DNA of 64,000 nt from Verrucomicrobiales bacterium (lineage in GTDB: Bacteria > Verrucomicrobiota > Verrucomicrobiia > Limisphaerales > CANJXF01). The translations under genes were made by a program, and so were the position numbers. Where the stretch lies: positions 57,339 to 121,338 of the forward strand of contig CANJXF010000004.1 in assembly GCA_947478865.1 (NCBI GenBank), given 5' to 3'. This document shows positions 17,285-27,266 of the stretch, one piece after another. Every line of letters begins with the position of its first letter. Within the stretch, counting starts at the first letter, position 1. Under the pieces are notes generated by a model that saw only the letters and a list, made by a program, of their open reading frames with translations, was not told the DNA's origin and did not search any database.

Positions 17285-19954
17285 ATGGCTCGGAAAGAAT
17301 CAACCAACCCGCCCGCAACGCGTGGTTTTAGTGACCCGATCGGCATCGCGCTGATTGCATCATCGCTGCTCGTGATGATCGCACTCACGTCGCACGACCG
17401 CCGCGATCTGTCGGTCAATTCCGTTCCGCCCAACGAGACCATGCACAATCTCGGCGGACCGCTCGGAGCTTGGGTTGCGCATAAAATGTTTTTCGTTTTT
17501 GGCGCAGGCGCGTTTGTCCTGCCGGTGCTGATGCTGGCGTTCGGGATCAGTCACCTGTTTCCATTTTTGTCGTATCTTCGCCAACGCTGGGTCTGGGCCG
17601 GTGTGCTGTTTTTCACCTGCCTCGGGCTGCTCGGTTTTTATTCTTCATGGTTTCCGGGATTGCACGAGAGCCTGAACACGGACGCGGGCGGACTTGTTGG
17701 CATGCTGGCCGATAAATACATTCGCGGACTTTGCGGCAAAGCGGGCGCGACAATTATTTTCCTGACCTTCTATCTGCTCGCGCTGTTGAACCTGACCAAC
17801 TTTCAACTCGGCGAATGGATTCGCGCACGCTGGTCGCCGACGGCATTGGATGATGATCCGAACGCGACTGCGGAAGAAAAAGAATTAGCCAAGAAGGCGC
17901 GGGATCTTGAGAAGCAGGCGCGCAAATTGCAGGAACAAGCGGACAAAGCCGCGGCCAAAGTGGAGAAGGTCGCAGCAACGGCCGCCACAGCTGCAGCCGT
18001 GGTGGAGAAGGACAAACCATCCCTCGGCGCAGATCTAAAACCGGTTCCCGAACCGACCGTGCGCGACTTAAGTTTTCCACAGGCCAAACCAGCTCGTAAC
18101 GGAAAAGTGAAAACACCGGAACCCACGCCCGAAAAGGACGAACTGGTTGCAGAAGAAGTGATTTCCGCCAAAGAAATTGGCGCCGCTATTACCGCTGATC
18201 TTCTCGGAAAACGAAACGGTGAAAATGGCGCAGCGGAAATTTCCAAACCGACCGTCAACGAGAGCGATTTGACGGAACCAGCCATCTCGCTACCGCCGGT
18301 GCCCGTGATTGCGCCGAGACTCAAACCTTTGCCGAAGAAACCCAAACCGATCACCGTCGCTTCCGCACCTGCGATTGGAAATTATCAACTCCCATCACAC
18401 GATTTCCTCCAGCATCCCGACATGACGGTGAAGGCGACGGAATCGAAGGAGGATCTGATGGCCAACGCACGGCTCATGCAGCAGACGCTTGCGCAATTTG
18501 ATATCGAAGTGCAGATGGGCGACATCACGAAGGGACCGACGATTACGCGCTATGAATTGCACCCCGCGCCCGGCGTGCGCATGGAAAAAATCGCCGCGCT
18601 CAACAACAACATCGCGGCGGCGTTGAAGGCGGAACGGATCAACATTCTGGCACCGGTTCCCGGGAAAAGTTCGGTCGGCGTGGAAGTTCCGAACGCTATC
18701 AAAACGAAGGTCATCATGCGCGACCTTTTTGAATCGGAAGAATGGCAAAACACCAAGGCGCGCATCCCGATCGCGCTTGGCAAAGATGTTTACGGCCATC
18801 CGATTATCGCCGACCTCGCGGAGATGCCGCACTTGCTCATCGCCGGCAGCACCGGTTCCGGAAAGTCCGTTTGCATCAATTCCATCATCGCGTCGCTGCT
18901 CTACCGTTTTTCCCCGGACCAACTTCGCTTCGTCATGATTGACCCGAAGGTCGTCGAACTTCAGCAATACAACGCGTTGCCGCACTTGGTCGTTCCCGTC
19001 GTGAACGATCCGAAAAAAGTCATTCTCGCCTTGCGCTGGGTCGTCAACGAAATGGAGAAGCGCTACCAGATTTTTGCAAAAGTCGGCGTGCGCAACATCA
19101 AATCGTTCAACGAACGGCCGAAGAATAAGCCCGTTGCTCCCGTCGAACCGGAATTGCCTCTCACCGTCCGAAAAGAAAAGGTCGAGGCGGGTGAAGATGG
19201 TTTTGCAGTCGAAGTGGACGAGGAAATTGTGGTGCCACGCGACGATGATATCGTCATTCCAGAAAAGCTCAGTTACATCGTCGTGATTATCGATGAGCTC
19301 GCCGACTTGATGCTCGTCGCGCCAGCCGATGTTGAAATGGCGATTGCGCGCATCACCCAAATGGCGCGTGCCGCTGGCATTCATTGCATCGTCGCCACGC
19401 AGCGTCCAAGCGTCGATGTCATCACCGGCGTCATCAAGTCGAACATCCCGGCACGGATCGCGTTTCAAGTTGCCGCCGCAGTTGACTCGCGCACGATTCT
19501 CGACGGCCAGGGCGCGAACAAATTGCTCGGCAAAGGGGACATGCTTTACCTGCCGCCCGGCTCTGCGAAATTGATTCGCGCGCAAGGCGCATTAATCACC
19601 GACCAGGAAATCCAGGACATCGTCGATTTCATCGCGAAACAGGGCAAACCGACTTATGAGGTGGAAATCCACAAGCAGTTGCAAAAGCCCGCGAGCAATT
19701 TCGATAATGAAGGCAGCGGCATCGATGAAGACGAATCGCTGATCGAGCAATGCATCGAGGTGATTCGCAGCGAACAAAAGGCCAGCGTCTCGCTCATGCA
19801 ACGCCGCCTCCGCCTCGGTTACACGCGGGCTGCCCGCATCATGGACGAGCTCGAAAATCGCGGAGTCGTCGGCCCAAGCAAAGGCGCCGAACCGCGCGAT
19901 ATTCTCATCGATCTCGACGGGGGCGGTGCCGATGGCGCCGGACAAGGGCTGTAA
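17285..19954 (+). CDS. ftsK: DNA translocase FtsK/SpoIIIE
   Basis: An 889-residue chromosome-segregation motor. From the ATG at 17285 it has four N-terminal membrane segments within about 175 residues. A charged Ala/Lys/Glu-rich and Pro-rich linker spans to about residue 365. The RecA-like motor has Walker A GSTGSGKSVCINS and Walker B YIVVIIDELADLM, then the C-terminal gamma winged-helix domain (last ~65 residues, QRRLRLGYTRAARIMDELE) that reads polar DNA motifs. The motor holds an acidic insert between the Walker motifs (KPVAPVEPELPLTVRKEKV and on). An earlier frame-compatible start exists at 17261, but the 17285 ATG is better placed. Confidence 0.96.
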   Translation: MARKESTNPPATRGFSDPIGIALIASSLLVMIALTSHDRRDLSVNSVPPNETMHNLGGPLGAWVAHKMFFVFGAGAFVLPVLMLAFGISHLFPFLSYLRQRWVWAGVLFFTCLGLLGFYSSWFPGLHESLNTDAGGLVGMLADKYIRGLCGKAGATIIFLTFYLLALLNLTNFQLGEWIRARWSPTALDDDPNATAEEKELAKKARDLEKQARKLQEQADKAAAKVEKVAATAATAAAVVEKDKPSLGADLKPVPEPTVRDLSFPQAKPARNGKVKTPEPTPEKDELVAEEVISAKEIGAAITADLLGKRNGENGAAEISKPTVNESDLTEPAISLPPVPVIAPRLKPLPKKPKPITVASAPAIGNYQLPSHDFLQHPDMTVKATESKEDLMANARLMQQTLAQFDIEVQMGDITKGPTITRYELHPAPGVRMEKIAALNNNIAAALKAERINILAPVPGKSSVGVEVPNAIKTKVIMRDLFESEEWQNTKARIPIALGKDVYGHPIIADLAEMPHLLIAGSTGSGKSVCINSIIASLLYRFSPDQLRFVMIDPKVVELQQYNALPHLVVPVVNDPKKVILALRWVVNEMEKRYQIFAKVGVRNIKSFNERPKNKPVAPVEPELPLTVRKEKVEAGEDGFAVEVDEEIVVPRDDDIVIPEKLSYIVVIIDELADLMLVAPADVEMAIARITQMARAAGIHCIVATQRPSVDVITGVIKSNIPARIAFQVAAAVDSRTILDGQGANKLLGKGDMLYLPPGSAKLIRAQGALITDQEIQDIVDFIAKQGKPTYEVEIHKQLQKPASNFDNEGSGIDEDESLIEQCIEVIRSEQKASVSLMQRRLRLGYTRAARIMDELENRGVVGPSKGAEPRDILIDLDGGGADGAGQGL

Positions 19955-20020
19955 CACCGGTTGAAGGTGCCGCGGCGCCGCGAAACTCTTGCACGTTGCA
20001 TGCAGAATTTTTATAGAAAA

Positions 20021-20884
20021 ATGAAGGCGCCAACGATGCTCTGGATAATTGCAGCCGCCTTCTCCTTCAGTCTCATGAAGCCGCCAGCGGCGTGGGGTCA
20101 TGCTGATCTGCTCGCGTTGATCGAAAGCGCTGGCAAACAAATCGAGACCGATCCAAAAAGTGCCGCGCTCTATCTCCGGCGCGGGCAGTTGTACCGGTTT
20201 CATCTGGACTGGGAACTGGCCGAACGCGACTACGATCGAGCCTCTCAACTCGATCCCAACCTAACCGCAGTTCCTCTCAATCGTGGCAAGATGCTGTTCG
20301 AATCCGGGCAGAACGATCGCGCAAAAGTTCAATTGGACAAATTTCTAGCGAGCGAACCCAATGACGCTGATGCGTTGCTGACCCGCGCCCGAGTCCTGAT
20401 GAAACTGGGTCAACGCAAACCCGCCATCATCGACTTCGGCCGCGCCATCGAACACGCGCCGGAACCAATGCCGGATTATTTTCTGGACCGAGCCAAGGCG
20501 CAGGCTGAGGACGGCGACAACGAAGCGGCGTTACGCGGGATCGATCAAGGCCTTAAGCGCCTCGGTGCCTCATCCATAACTCTGCAAGCCTATGCGGTGG
20601 ACCTTGAAGTAGCGGGCAAACATTTCAACGAGGCGCTGAAACGGCTCGAAACCATTTCCAGTCAATTTGAACGAAAGGAGAAATGGCTGGCGCAGCGCGG
20701 CGAAATCCTGGTTCTGGCAGGTCGCGACGAAGAAGCGAAAAAATCATTCAATGAGGCGCTGACCTCGATTGAATCGTTGCCGGCACGCCTGCAACAAACT
20801 CCCGCGATGCAAAACTTGAAAAAACGCGTGAGCAATGCGCTCGCGTCAATTGCGTCCCGCCAAAACGCCGACCACAAAAAGTGA
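20021..20884 (+). CDS. Exported TPR-repeat protein
   Basis: A 287-residue protein with a signal peptide (hydrophobic 7-17, cleavage near AAWGH) followed by about six tetratricopeptide repeats (for example AALYLRRGQLYRFHLDWELA, AVPLNRGKMLFESGQND, ADALLTRARVLMKLGQRKPA). TPR arrays mediate protein-protein contacts; no catalytic domain is present. I prefer the ATG at 20021 because it gives a clean signal peptide; the open frame goes back to 19961. It follows ftsK by 66 bases and may be co-transcribed with the large phosphoesterase downstream. Confidence 0.8.
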   Translation: MKAPTMLWIIAAAFSFSLMKPPAAWGHADLLALIESAGKQIETDPKSAALYLRRGQLYRFHLDWELAERDYDRASQLDPNLTAVPLNRGKMLFESGQNDRAKVQLDKFLASEPNDADALLTRARVLMKLGQRKPAIIDFGRAIEHAPEPMPDYFLDRAKAQAEDGDNEAALRGIDQGLKRLGASSITLQAYAVDLEVAGKHFNEALKRLETISSQFERKEKWLAQRGEILVLAGRDEEAKKSFNEALTSIESLPARLQQTPAMQNLKKRVSNALASIASRQNADHKK

Positions 20885-20930
20885 GAAATCGCGCTTTTCA
20901 ATTGACTGAAGAATTAACCTCGCGCTAAGG

Positions 20931-23900
20931 TTGCGCTCAACCTGTTCCAACAACGGCCCTGCGCCGCCACTTATAAAATTTTTTCATCTCGCGTTTGCGA
21001 TCGCTCTCCTCGCGGTTAAAGCCAGCGCCACCATCACGGGTCAATGGGATTTCGAATCGAGCGACTTGTCAGCCACCGTCGGAAGCGCGTTGACGTATCG
21101 CGGCACGACAGCCAGCGGCACGCAATTTGGAACAACGGCCTCGTTCGGCATTTCCAATCTTAATGGCCAGGCCGTGAAGGTCATGAAATTTCCCGCCACG
21201 ACGCAAACGCAAGGCTACACGATGACGCACGGCGCTGCGGCCAACGGCGGCGGCACCAACGTGAGCCAATATACGTTGATCATGGACGTGCTCTTTCCCG
21301 CCACGAGTTCGGGTTGGGGATCGATCCTTCAGTCAGACACAAATAATGCCAGCGACGGGGAACTGTTCGTCAGCTCATCCAACGGCCTCGGTATCACCGG
21401 GCAATATGACGGCAATTTAACGCCCGATGGCTGGCACAGAATTGCGTTCACGGTGGATCTCACCAAACGCGAACTGGGAAAATTTATTGACGGCATCAAT
21501 GTGGTTTCAAACGCCGTCGGCGCGAGCCCTCTTGGCACCAATGCGATGCAATACCTCGATTCAACCGTGGGTATAATTGACCAGCGATGGTCTCTCGGCT
21601 CCTCCGCGCTGCTGTTGACCGATCAAGATAACGAAACCCGCGCAGGCTATGTTAAGAGCATACAATTTCACAATTCTGTGCTCACTCCAGCCCAGATTAA
21701 AGCGCTGGGCGGTGCGCAAGCGGGCGGCATTCCGACCAACACGCCGCCTTCCATCCCGCCGGGCAGCATCGCGCAATATGATTTCAATGGTGACCTGAGT
21801 TCAAGTTTTGGCGGCGCATTACTGACCGCCGATTTCGCCGCGCCAGCATCGAGTGCCGGAATCACGTTTAGCAACGTCACCATCGCAGGACAGGCGGCGC
21901 AGGCCGCATCGCTGACGCGCGGAACATTTCTCAGAATGAATCACGGCCTCGGAGCAAACGGCCTCGGCATATTGCTCAATCAATACACATTGATTTTCGA
22001 TGTGAATTTCCCCAATCGATCCAGCGGATGGTCGGTGTTCTATCAGGCCAACCCCAACAATTCGGACGACGGCGAATGGTTCGTTAATTCTTCCGGCAGC
22101 GTTGGGATTTCTGGCGTTTACGGTGGCAGCGTGCCCACCAACACGTGGAATCGTTGTGCGATAGTGGTTGATCAGGTCGGCGGCACGCTGGCGAGTTTCA
22201 TCAATGGCATTCAGGTGCAACAGAATACCGGTTTGTCACCGGATGGGCGGTGGGGTTTGAATTCGCAGGCCTTGCTTTTCGCTGATGAAAACCAGGAAAA
22301 CTCACCGGTGCTGGTGAACAGTGTGCAATTGCGTCCTTACGCGATGATTCCAGCCGACCTGGCTTCGCTTGGCGGAGCCACCGCCAGCGGTGTTCCTTTT
22401 CCGACGCCACCCACGATTCAGCTCACCAGTCCAAATGGCGGCCAGACCTGGCAAGCGGGCTCCACAAATACGATCACATGGACATTCACCAATCCGAGCG
22501 GATCCGTGACTGTGGACGTTTATCGCAGCGGCGTTTTCCTGGCCAATATAGCCACCGTCCCAATCGCTGCCGGCACTTACGCTTGGACGATCAGCCCAAC
22601 CATTGGCGACACGAATACCTACCGCATTCGCGTTTCTTCGGCGAGTTACGCAGCGGTTTTCGACGAGTCGGACGCGAACTTTACGATCAACGGCTCAACC
22701 GGCGGCAATCCGAATTTTGCGCAACCGCTTCAGGCGAACGGGGGATTCGAAGCGCTGTTCACCAATTGGAATGTCATTGAAGGCAATCCGCTCGTGCTCG
22801 ATGGAACAGGCGGAAAAGGCAACGCGCATGGCGGCGCCTGGTTTTTTCATGGCGGAAAAAATACGAGCGCAAGCAATGCTATTGTGCGGCAGGAAATTGA
22901 TTTGCTCGCTGCCGGGTTCACCGCAAGCGACCTCGACACTGGCGCCGCACTCGACACCCAGGTTTGGCTGCGGAATTTGTATAATGCCGGAACATTTGAC
23001 GACCAGGTGTTTTGCCGTATCGCGTATCTTGATGCAGCCAGCAATGAAATCGCAGCCATTCGTTGCATGGTCGCCGGGAATAGTGCCTGGTTCCAAAAAA
23101 GTCTCTACGGCCTCGTTCCCTCGGGCACTCGCAAGCTGCGGGTGGAAATCATCGGCCGCCATCGTCGCGACTTGGACAACGACAGCATGGCCGACGATGT
23201 CGTGGTCCGGCTTCAACAGCCGTTCCCGCTTCCGCAGGCGAACATCACCAAGCTGCCGATGCTTCAGGATATGCGCACCAACGCCATGACTCTTCTGTGG
23301 GAGACGGACGGAAATCTCGTGCGGCATTACGTTGAATGGGGCCGCTCCAATATCACCGAACATACCCTCACAAACATTGAAACGCTCCAGATCGATTCCG
23401 CTCATTTTGTGCAGCGCGCCACCATCACTGGCCTGGATACGGAAACCGCTTACACCTATCGAGTCCGCAGCGGGACGAACATCACTCCGAGTTATACCTT
23501 CACCACCGCACCGCATCGGGACAGCCCGTTCATAACGGCATGGTGGGGCGATAATCATAACGGCACCGTCACATTGTCAAAGCACGTCACCAACTTGATG
23601 AGCCAGGGACCGAATATGATTTGCGTCGCCGGCGATATGGTGAACAGCGGGAACAACATTTCCGAGTGGCACAACTACTGGTTTAAGCCGCTCGAAACTC
23701 TGAACGCCGCGCAAACGACGCCTGTGATCTTCGCTCGCGGCAATCATGATGGCGAACATGCGCTGGCCTACGCCTACAGCGCTCTTCCCGGCAATGAGTC
23801 CTGGTTTGCATTCGACTACGGCAACTCGCGTTTCATTTTCCTCGACAGCGAAGTCTCGACCGGCACAGAGATCGCACAATTCAATTGGCTCACCGCAGAA

Positions 23901-24509
23901 CTGAGCCGACCCGAGACGCAGAAGGCCGCGTTCCGAATCGTCTGCTTCCATCGCCCGCCCTTTGCGAACTGGTGGAACGGCGGCGGTTATACTGGAGAAG
24001 GATTTGCACAAGTGGATTGGGTCCCGCTGTTCGCGCAGAAGAACGTTGATTTTGTGATTGGCGGGCACATGCATGCTTATCAACGCGGAATCACCAATGG
24101 AGTGATGTATGTCGTGTGCGGTGGCGGCGGCGGCTACATTGATACCGAACGGGTTGCCAATTGGCCCTTCGTCACCGCGGAGTTTAACCAGTATCACTTT
24201 GGATTGATGACCGTGAATGACAATACGATGACTTGGGAAGTCTTTGGCGAAAACAACGATCTGCTCGATGCTTTTGCGCTCACCAGCCGCATCCCGAAAG
24301 TGAGCAAGCCATCGCCTGCTGGTGGTTTGCTGCCGATTGTCGTCACCGGAAAGCCGGGCACGACTTACATCACCGAAACGTCAACGAACCTCGCCCTGTG
24401 GAGTCCTGTCGCAACCAACACGATCCCATCCTCAGGCACGCCGACGTTCACCAACGCGTTTCCCCTCGGAAACGGCGCGGCGTTCATTCGCTCGCGGACA
24501 AGCAATTAG
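20931..24509 (+). CDS. Large secreted metallophosphoesterase with two LamG domains
   Basis: A 1192-residue secreted protein starting at TTG (20931). In order: signal peptide (1-33); two LamG/concanavalin-like domains (about 35-255 and 280-480); a GPI-anchored-type beta sandwich (about 500-590); a jelly-roll-like segment (about 600-770); a fibronectin-III-like domain as in purple acid phosphatases (about 780-860); and a calcineurin-type phosphoesterase (about 870-1110) with GDNH, GDMVNSG, GNHDGEH, CFHRPP and GGHMHAYQR as metal-ligand motifs. The last 60 residues are another beta-rich tail. It probably releases phosphate from organic compounds bound to surfaces or polysaccharide. The weak TTG start with only a short purine run upstream suggests low translation. 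Confidence 0.88.
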   Translation: MRSTCSNNGPAPPLIKFFHLAFAIALLAVKASATITGQWDFESSDLSATVGSALTYRGTTASGTQFGTTASFGISNLNGQAVKVMKFPATTQTQGYTMTHGAAANGGGTNVSQYTLIMDVLFPATSSGWGSILQSDTNNASDGELFVSSSNGLGITGQYDGNLTPDGWHRIAFTVDLTKRELGKFIDGINVVSNAVGASPLGTNAMQYLDSTVGIIDQRWSLGSSALLLTDQDNETRAGYVKSIQFHNSVLTPAQIKALGGAQAGGIPTNTPPSIPPGSIAQYDFNGDLSSSFGGALLTADFAAPASSAGITFSNVTIAGQAAQAASLTRGTFLRMNHGLGANGLGILLNQYTLIFDVNFPNRSSGWSVFYQANPNNSDDGEWFVNSSGSVGISGVYGGSVPTNTWNRCAIVVDQVGGTLASFINGIQVQQNTGLSPDGRWGLNSQALLFADENQENSPVLVNSVQLRPYAMIPADLASLGGATASGVPFPTPPTIQLTSPNGGQTWQAGSTNTITWTFTNPSGSVTVDVYRSGVFLANIATVPIAAGTYAWTISPTIGDTNTYRIRVSSASYAAVFDESDANFTINGSTGGNPNFAQPLQANGGFEALFTNWNVIEGNPLVLDGTGGKGNAHGGAWFFHGGKNTSASNAIVRQEIDLLAAGFTASDLDTGAALDTQVWLRNLYNAGTFDDQVFCRIAYLDAASNEIAAIRCMVAGNSAWFQKSLYGLVPSGTRKLRVEIIGRHRRDLDNDSMADDVVVRLQQPFPLPQANITKLPMLQDMRTNAMTLLWETDGNLVRHYVEWGRSNITEHTLTNIETLQIDSAHFVQRATITGLDTETAYTYRVRSGTNITPSYTFTTAPHRDSPFITAWWGDNHNGTVTLSKHVTNLMSQGPNMICVAGDMVNSGNNISEWHNYWFKPLETLNAAQTTPVIFARGNHDGEHALAYAYSALPGNESWFAFDYGNSRFIFLDSEVSTGTEIAQFNWLTAELSRPETQKAAFRIVCFHRPPFANWWNGGGYTGEGFAQVDWVPLFAQKNVDFVIGGHMHAYQRGITNGVMYVVCGGGGGYIDTERVANWPFVTAEFNQYHFGLMTVNDNTMTWEVFGENNDLLDAFALTSRIPKVSKPSPAGGLLPIVVTGKPGTTYITETSTNLALWSPVATNTIPSSGTPTFTNAFPLGNGAAFIRSRTSN

Positions 24510-24584
24510 CACAAGCCGCTTTCGTGAGATCGGCTCCAGCCATTTCACGCTTCACAGATTTAGGTTTTGCCTTAAGTTCAACCC

Positions 24585-25868
24585 ATGAATCTGACTGAAC
24601 AGATGACGCGATTGGCTTTTCAGGCCAAGGCGGCTTCTCGCGAACTGGGCAAGCTCACCACGGCGCAAAAAAATGAGTGCCTGTTCGCCATGGCTGATGC
24701 GCTGGAAAAGGCGGGCGACGCCATCAAATCAGCCAACGCGCGCGACATGGAGACCGCCGCGCAGATGGGGCTTTCTTCCGCAATGCTCGATCGACTCAAG
24801 CTCGATGACAAACGCATTTCCAGCATGGCCAAAGGCCTGCGCGAAGTCGCCGCTTTGCCCGATCCGGTTGGCCGGATTCTTGACGAACGCGTGCGCCCGA
24901 ATGGATTGAAGCTGCAGAAGATTTCCACTCCAATTGGGGTTGTCGTGATTATTTATGAATCTCGGCCAAACGTCACTGCGGACGCGGCGAGTCTTTGTTT
25001 CAAATCGGGAAACGCCACCATCTTGCGCGGGGGCAAGGAGGCGATTCATTCCAATCAGATCATCGCTGAAGTGATGGTGAACGCGGCGAAGAAATATTTG
25101 CCCGCCTTTCCCGAGCACGCCATTCAAGTCGTCGCCACGACCGACCGCGAGGCCATCAAGGAACTTCTATCGCTCACGCATTACGTCGATCTCTGCATGC
25201 CGCGCGGCGGAGAAAGCTTGATCCGCGCCGTTGCGGAATGCTCGAAGGTTCCGGTCATCAAACATTACAAGGGCGTGTGCCACGTCTATGTCGATGCCGA
25301 AGCAGATTTGAAGATGGCCGAAGAAATCGCGCTCAACGCCAAGGTGCAGCGGCCTGCCGTTTGCAATGCGATGGAAACGTTGCTCGTGGACAAATTGATT
25401 GCGAAGAAATTCCTTCTGCAAATCGCGCCGAAGCTTGCGGAGAAAAATGTCGAACTGCGCTGCGACCCTGCAAGCCACGCTGCTTTTTCTGAACTTAAAG
25501 CCGAACCGTTAAAGCTGAAGGCTGCCTCCGAATCAGATTGGTCCACCGAATACAACGACTACGTTTTGAATGTGCGCGTCGTTGACGGCGTAAAGGAAGC
25601 CATTGATCACATCAATCAATACGGCTCATCACACTCCGACAGCATCGTCACGAAAAATGAATCGCGGGCCAAACAGTTCCTCGCGGAGATCGATTCCGCA
25701 GCGGTTTATTGGAACGCCTCAACACGTTTCACCGATGGCGGGGAGTATGGCATGGGTGCCGAAATCGGCATCAGCACCGACAAAATCGGCGCGCGCGGCC
25801 CAATGGGCCTGGAAGAATTGACCAGTTACAAGTGGCTTGGTTTTGGCACCGGGCAAATCAGGAACTGA
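24585..25868 (+). CDS. proA: Gamma-glutamyl phosphate reductase
   Basis: A 427-residue aldehyde-dehydrogenase-fold enzyme, the second step of proline synthesis (gamma-glutamyl phosphate to glutamate semialdehyde, NADPH). Motifs: VVIIYESRPNVTADAASLC (about 117-135), KSGNATILRGGKEA, and the C-terminal STDKIGARGPMGLEELTSYKW. The catalytic cysteine lies in RPAVCNAMETLLV (about 263). Length matches the family. No proB is nearby, so the pathway genes are dispersed here. A 75-base gap separates it from the phosphoesterase gene. Confidence 0.96.
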   Translation: MNLTEQMTRLAFQAKAASRELGKLTTAQKNECLFAMADALEKAGDAIKSANARDMETAAQMGLSSAMLDRLKLDDKRISSMAKGLREVAALPDPVGRILDERVRPNGLKLQKISTPIGVVVIIYESRPNVTADAASLCFKSGNATILRGGKEAIHSNQIIAEVMVNAAKKYLPAFPEHAIQVVATTDREAIKELLSLTHYVDLCMPRGGESLIRAVAECSKVPVIKHYKGVCHVYVDAEADLKMAEEIALNAKVQRPAVCNAMETLLVDKLIAKKFLLQIAPKLAEKNVELRCDPASHAAFSELKAEPLKLKAASESDWSTEYNDYVLNVRVVDGVKEAIDHINQYGSSHSDSIVTKNESRAKQFLAEIDSAAVYWNASTRFTDGGEYGMGAEIGISTDKIGARGPMGLEELTSYKWLGFGTGQIRN

Positions 25869-25904
25869 GTTAATTACATTTACGCGATTTCAACCGGGCA
25901 GCGC

Positions 25905-27254
25905 ATGATTACTCTTTCCTCTAAAACGTCCGCTGAGGCCGCTCGTTTCATCCGCGAGCAGATTCCTTCTGACGGGTTATTCTTCGGACACGAGTGGCGC
26001 ATTTCCCCTGCTCCCTTCGCGATTGGCGCGGAACTGGCCAAGGAATTGGAGACGCTCGGGCGCGTCCTTCTCCAATTCAATCGCGCGGTCAATTTGCTTT
26101 ATCGCAAGAGCGTGGAAGGTAAACAACCGGCGTGGATTGCCGACTGGCTGGATCAAGGGAAGCCGGCTGAACTGATCGCCCTTCAGCGCCACCCTGCGTT
26201 TAAACAAGAGGTTCCACGCGTGATTCGTCCCGACCTTTTGCTGACGGAAAACGGCTTCAGCATCACTGAACTCGACAGCGTGCCTGGCGGGATCGGGCTG
26301 ACCGCATGGCTGAATAATACCTACAGCGAACTTGGAGCGCGGAATGCAGAAAGCCCAAATGCCAAGATCATCGGCGGCGCCGATGGAATGTTGAAAGGCT
26401 TTGCCGGGATTTTCGGAGACGCGCAGAAAGTTCATCTTGTGGTTTCGGAGGAAGCCGGAACGTATCGACCGGAAATGCAATGGCTTGCCGAGAAAATCGG
26501 GGGCGGACGATTCAACCTGCAGGACACGCAGTTCTCGAATTTTCAGGACGGCGACGCGGTCTATCGCTTCTTCGAAATGTTTGATCTCGCGAACGTTCCG
26601 AATTCCAAACAGATTTTCCAGCTCGCTGCGGAAAAGCGGATTCGACTGACGCCGCCGCCCAAGCCGATTTTTGAAGAGAAGCTCTTGTTCGCACTGCTTT
26701 GGAACCGGCATTTACGCGACTTCTGGCGGCAGGAATTGGGTGAAAGCTTTTTTGCGCGCCTGCAAAAAGCGGTTCCTTACACCTGGTTGGTGGATCCAAC
26801 TCCCCTGCCGCCGCAAGGTGCGATTCCCGAGCTGAACCTGACCGATTGGCAGCAGTTGAAACATTTTTCCCAACGCGAGCGCGAGCTGATTTTGAAGGTG
26901 TCCGGTTTCTCAGAAAACGCGTGGGGCGCGCGCGGCGTGTATCTCGGCAGCGATCTTTCTCAAGCGGATTGGAGTGCCGCCATTGATCTCGCGATAAACT
27001 GTTTCGGCAAGTCACCCTTCGTTTTGCAACGCTATCACAAACCCAAGACTGTTCCGTCAGCGTGGTTTGATTTTGCGAAAAATGAGCTGGTGCCGATGCA
27101 AGGGCGGGTCCGTCTCTGTCCTTATTATTTTCTAAATGGCGAAGCGGATTCCGCGCGCGCCAATTTAGGCGGGGTTCTCGCCACGATTTGTCCAGCGGAT
27201 AAAAAAATCATCCACGGCATGCGCGATGCAATCCTCGCGCCTTGCTCGATCTAA
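25905..27254 (+). CDS. ATP-grasp-like protein, function unknown
   Basis: A 449-residue protein with no confidently named family. RPDLLLTENGFSITELDSVPG (about 108-127) looks like the metal/ATP-binding half of a circularly permuted ATP-grasp enzyme. ELILKVSGF (about 326-334) and FVLQRYHKP (about 370-378) look like the lysine and adenine-binding strands. The tail ANLGGVLATICPADKKIIHG seems conserved in character. ATP-grasp enzymes ligate carboxylates to amines or thiols. The substrate cannot be read from the sequence, and neighbours (proA, marC) give only a loose amino-acid context. The marC-like gene starts 12 bases downstream, so the two are likely co-transcribed. Confidence 0.55.
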   Translation: MITLSSKTSAEAARFIREQIPSDGLFFGHEWRISPAPFAIGAELAKELETLGRVLLQFNRAVNLLYRKSVEGKQPAWIADWLDQGKPAELIALQRHPAFKQEVPRVIRPDLLLTENGFSITELDSVPGGIGLTAWLNNTYSELGARNAESPNAKIIGGADGMLKGFAGIFGDAQKVHLVVSEEAGTYRPEMQWLAEKIGGGRFNLQDTQFSNFQDGDAVYRFFEMFDLANVPNSKQIFQLAAEKRIRLTPPPKPIFEEKLLFALLWNRHLRDFWRQELGESFFARLQKAVPYTWLVDPTPLPPQGAIPELNLTDWQQLKHFSQRERELILKVSGFSENAWGARGVYLGSDLSQADWSAAIDLAINCFGKSPFVLQRYHKPKTVPSAWFDFAKNELVPMQGRVRLCPYYFLNGEADSARANLGGVLATICPADKKIIHGMRDAILAPCSI

Positions 27255-27266
27255 ATTTTCACGCCA

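Noticed and set aside
18395..19585. A 396-codon open frame antisense to ftsK
   Set aside because: It covers the conserved motor domain of ftsK; the translation is Arg/His/Asp-rich and shows no domain.
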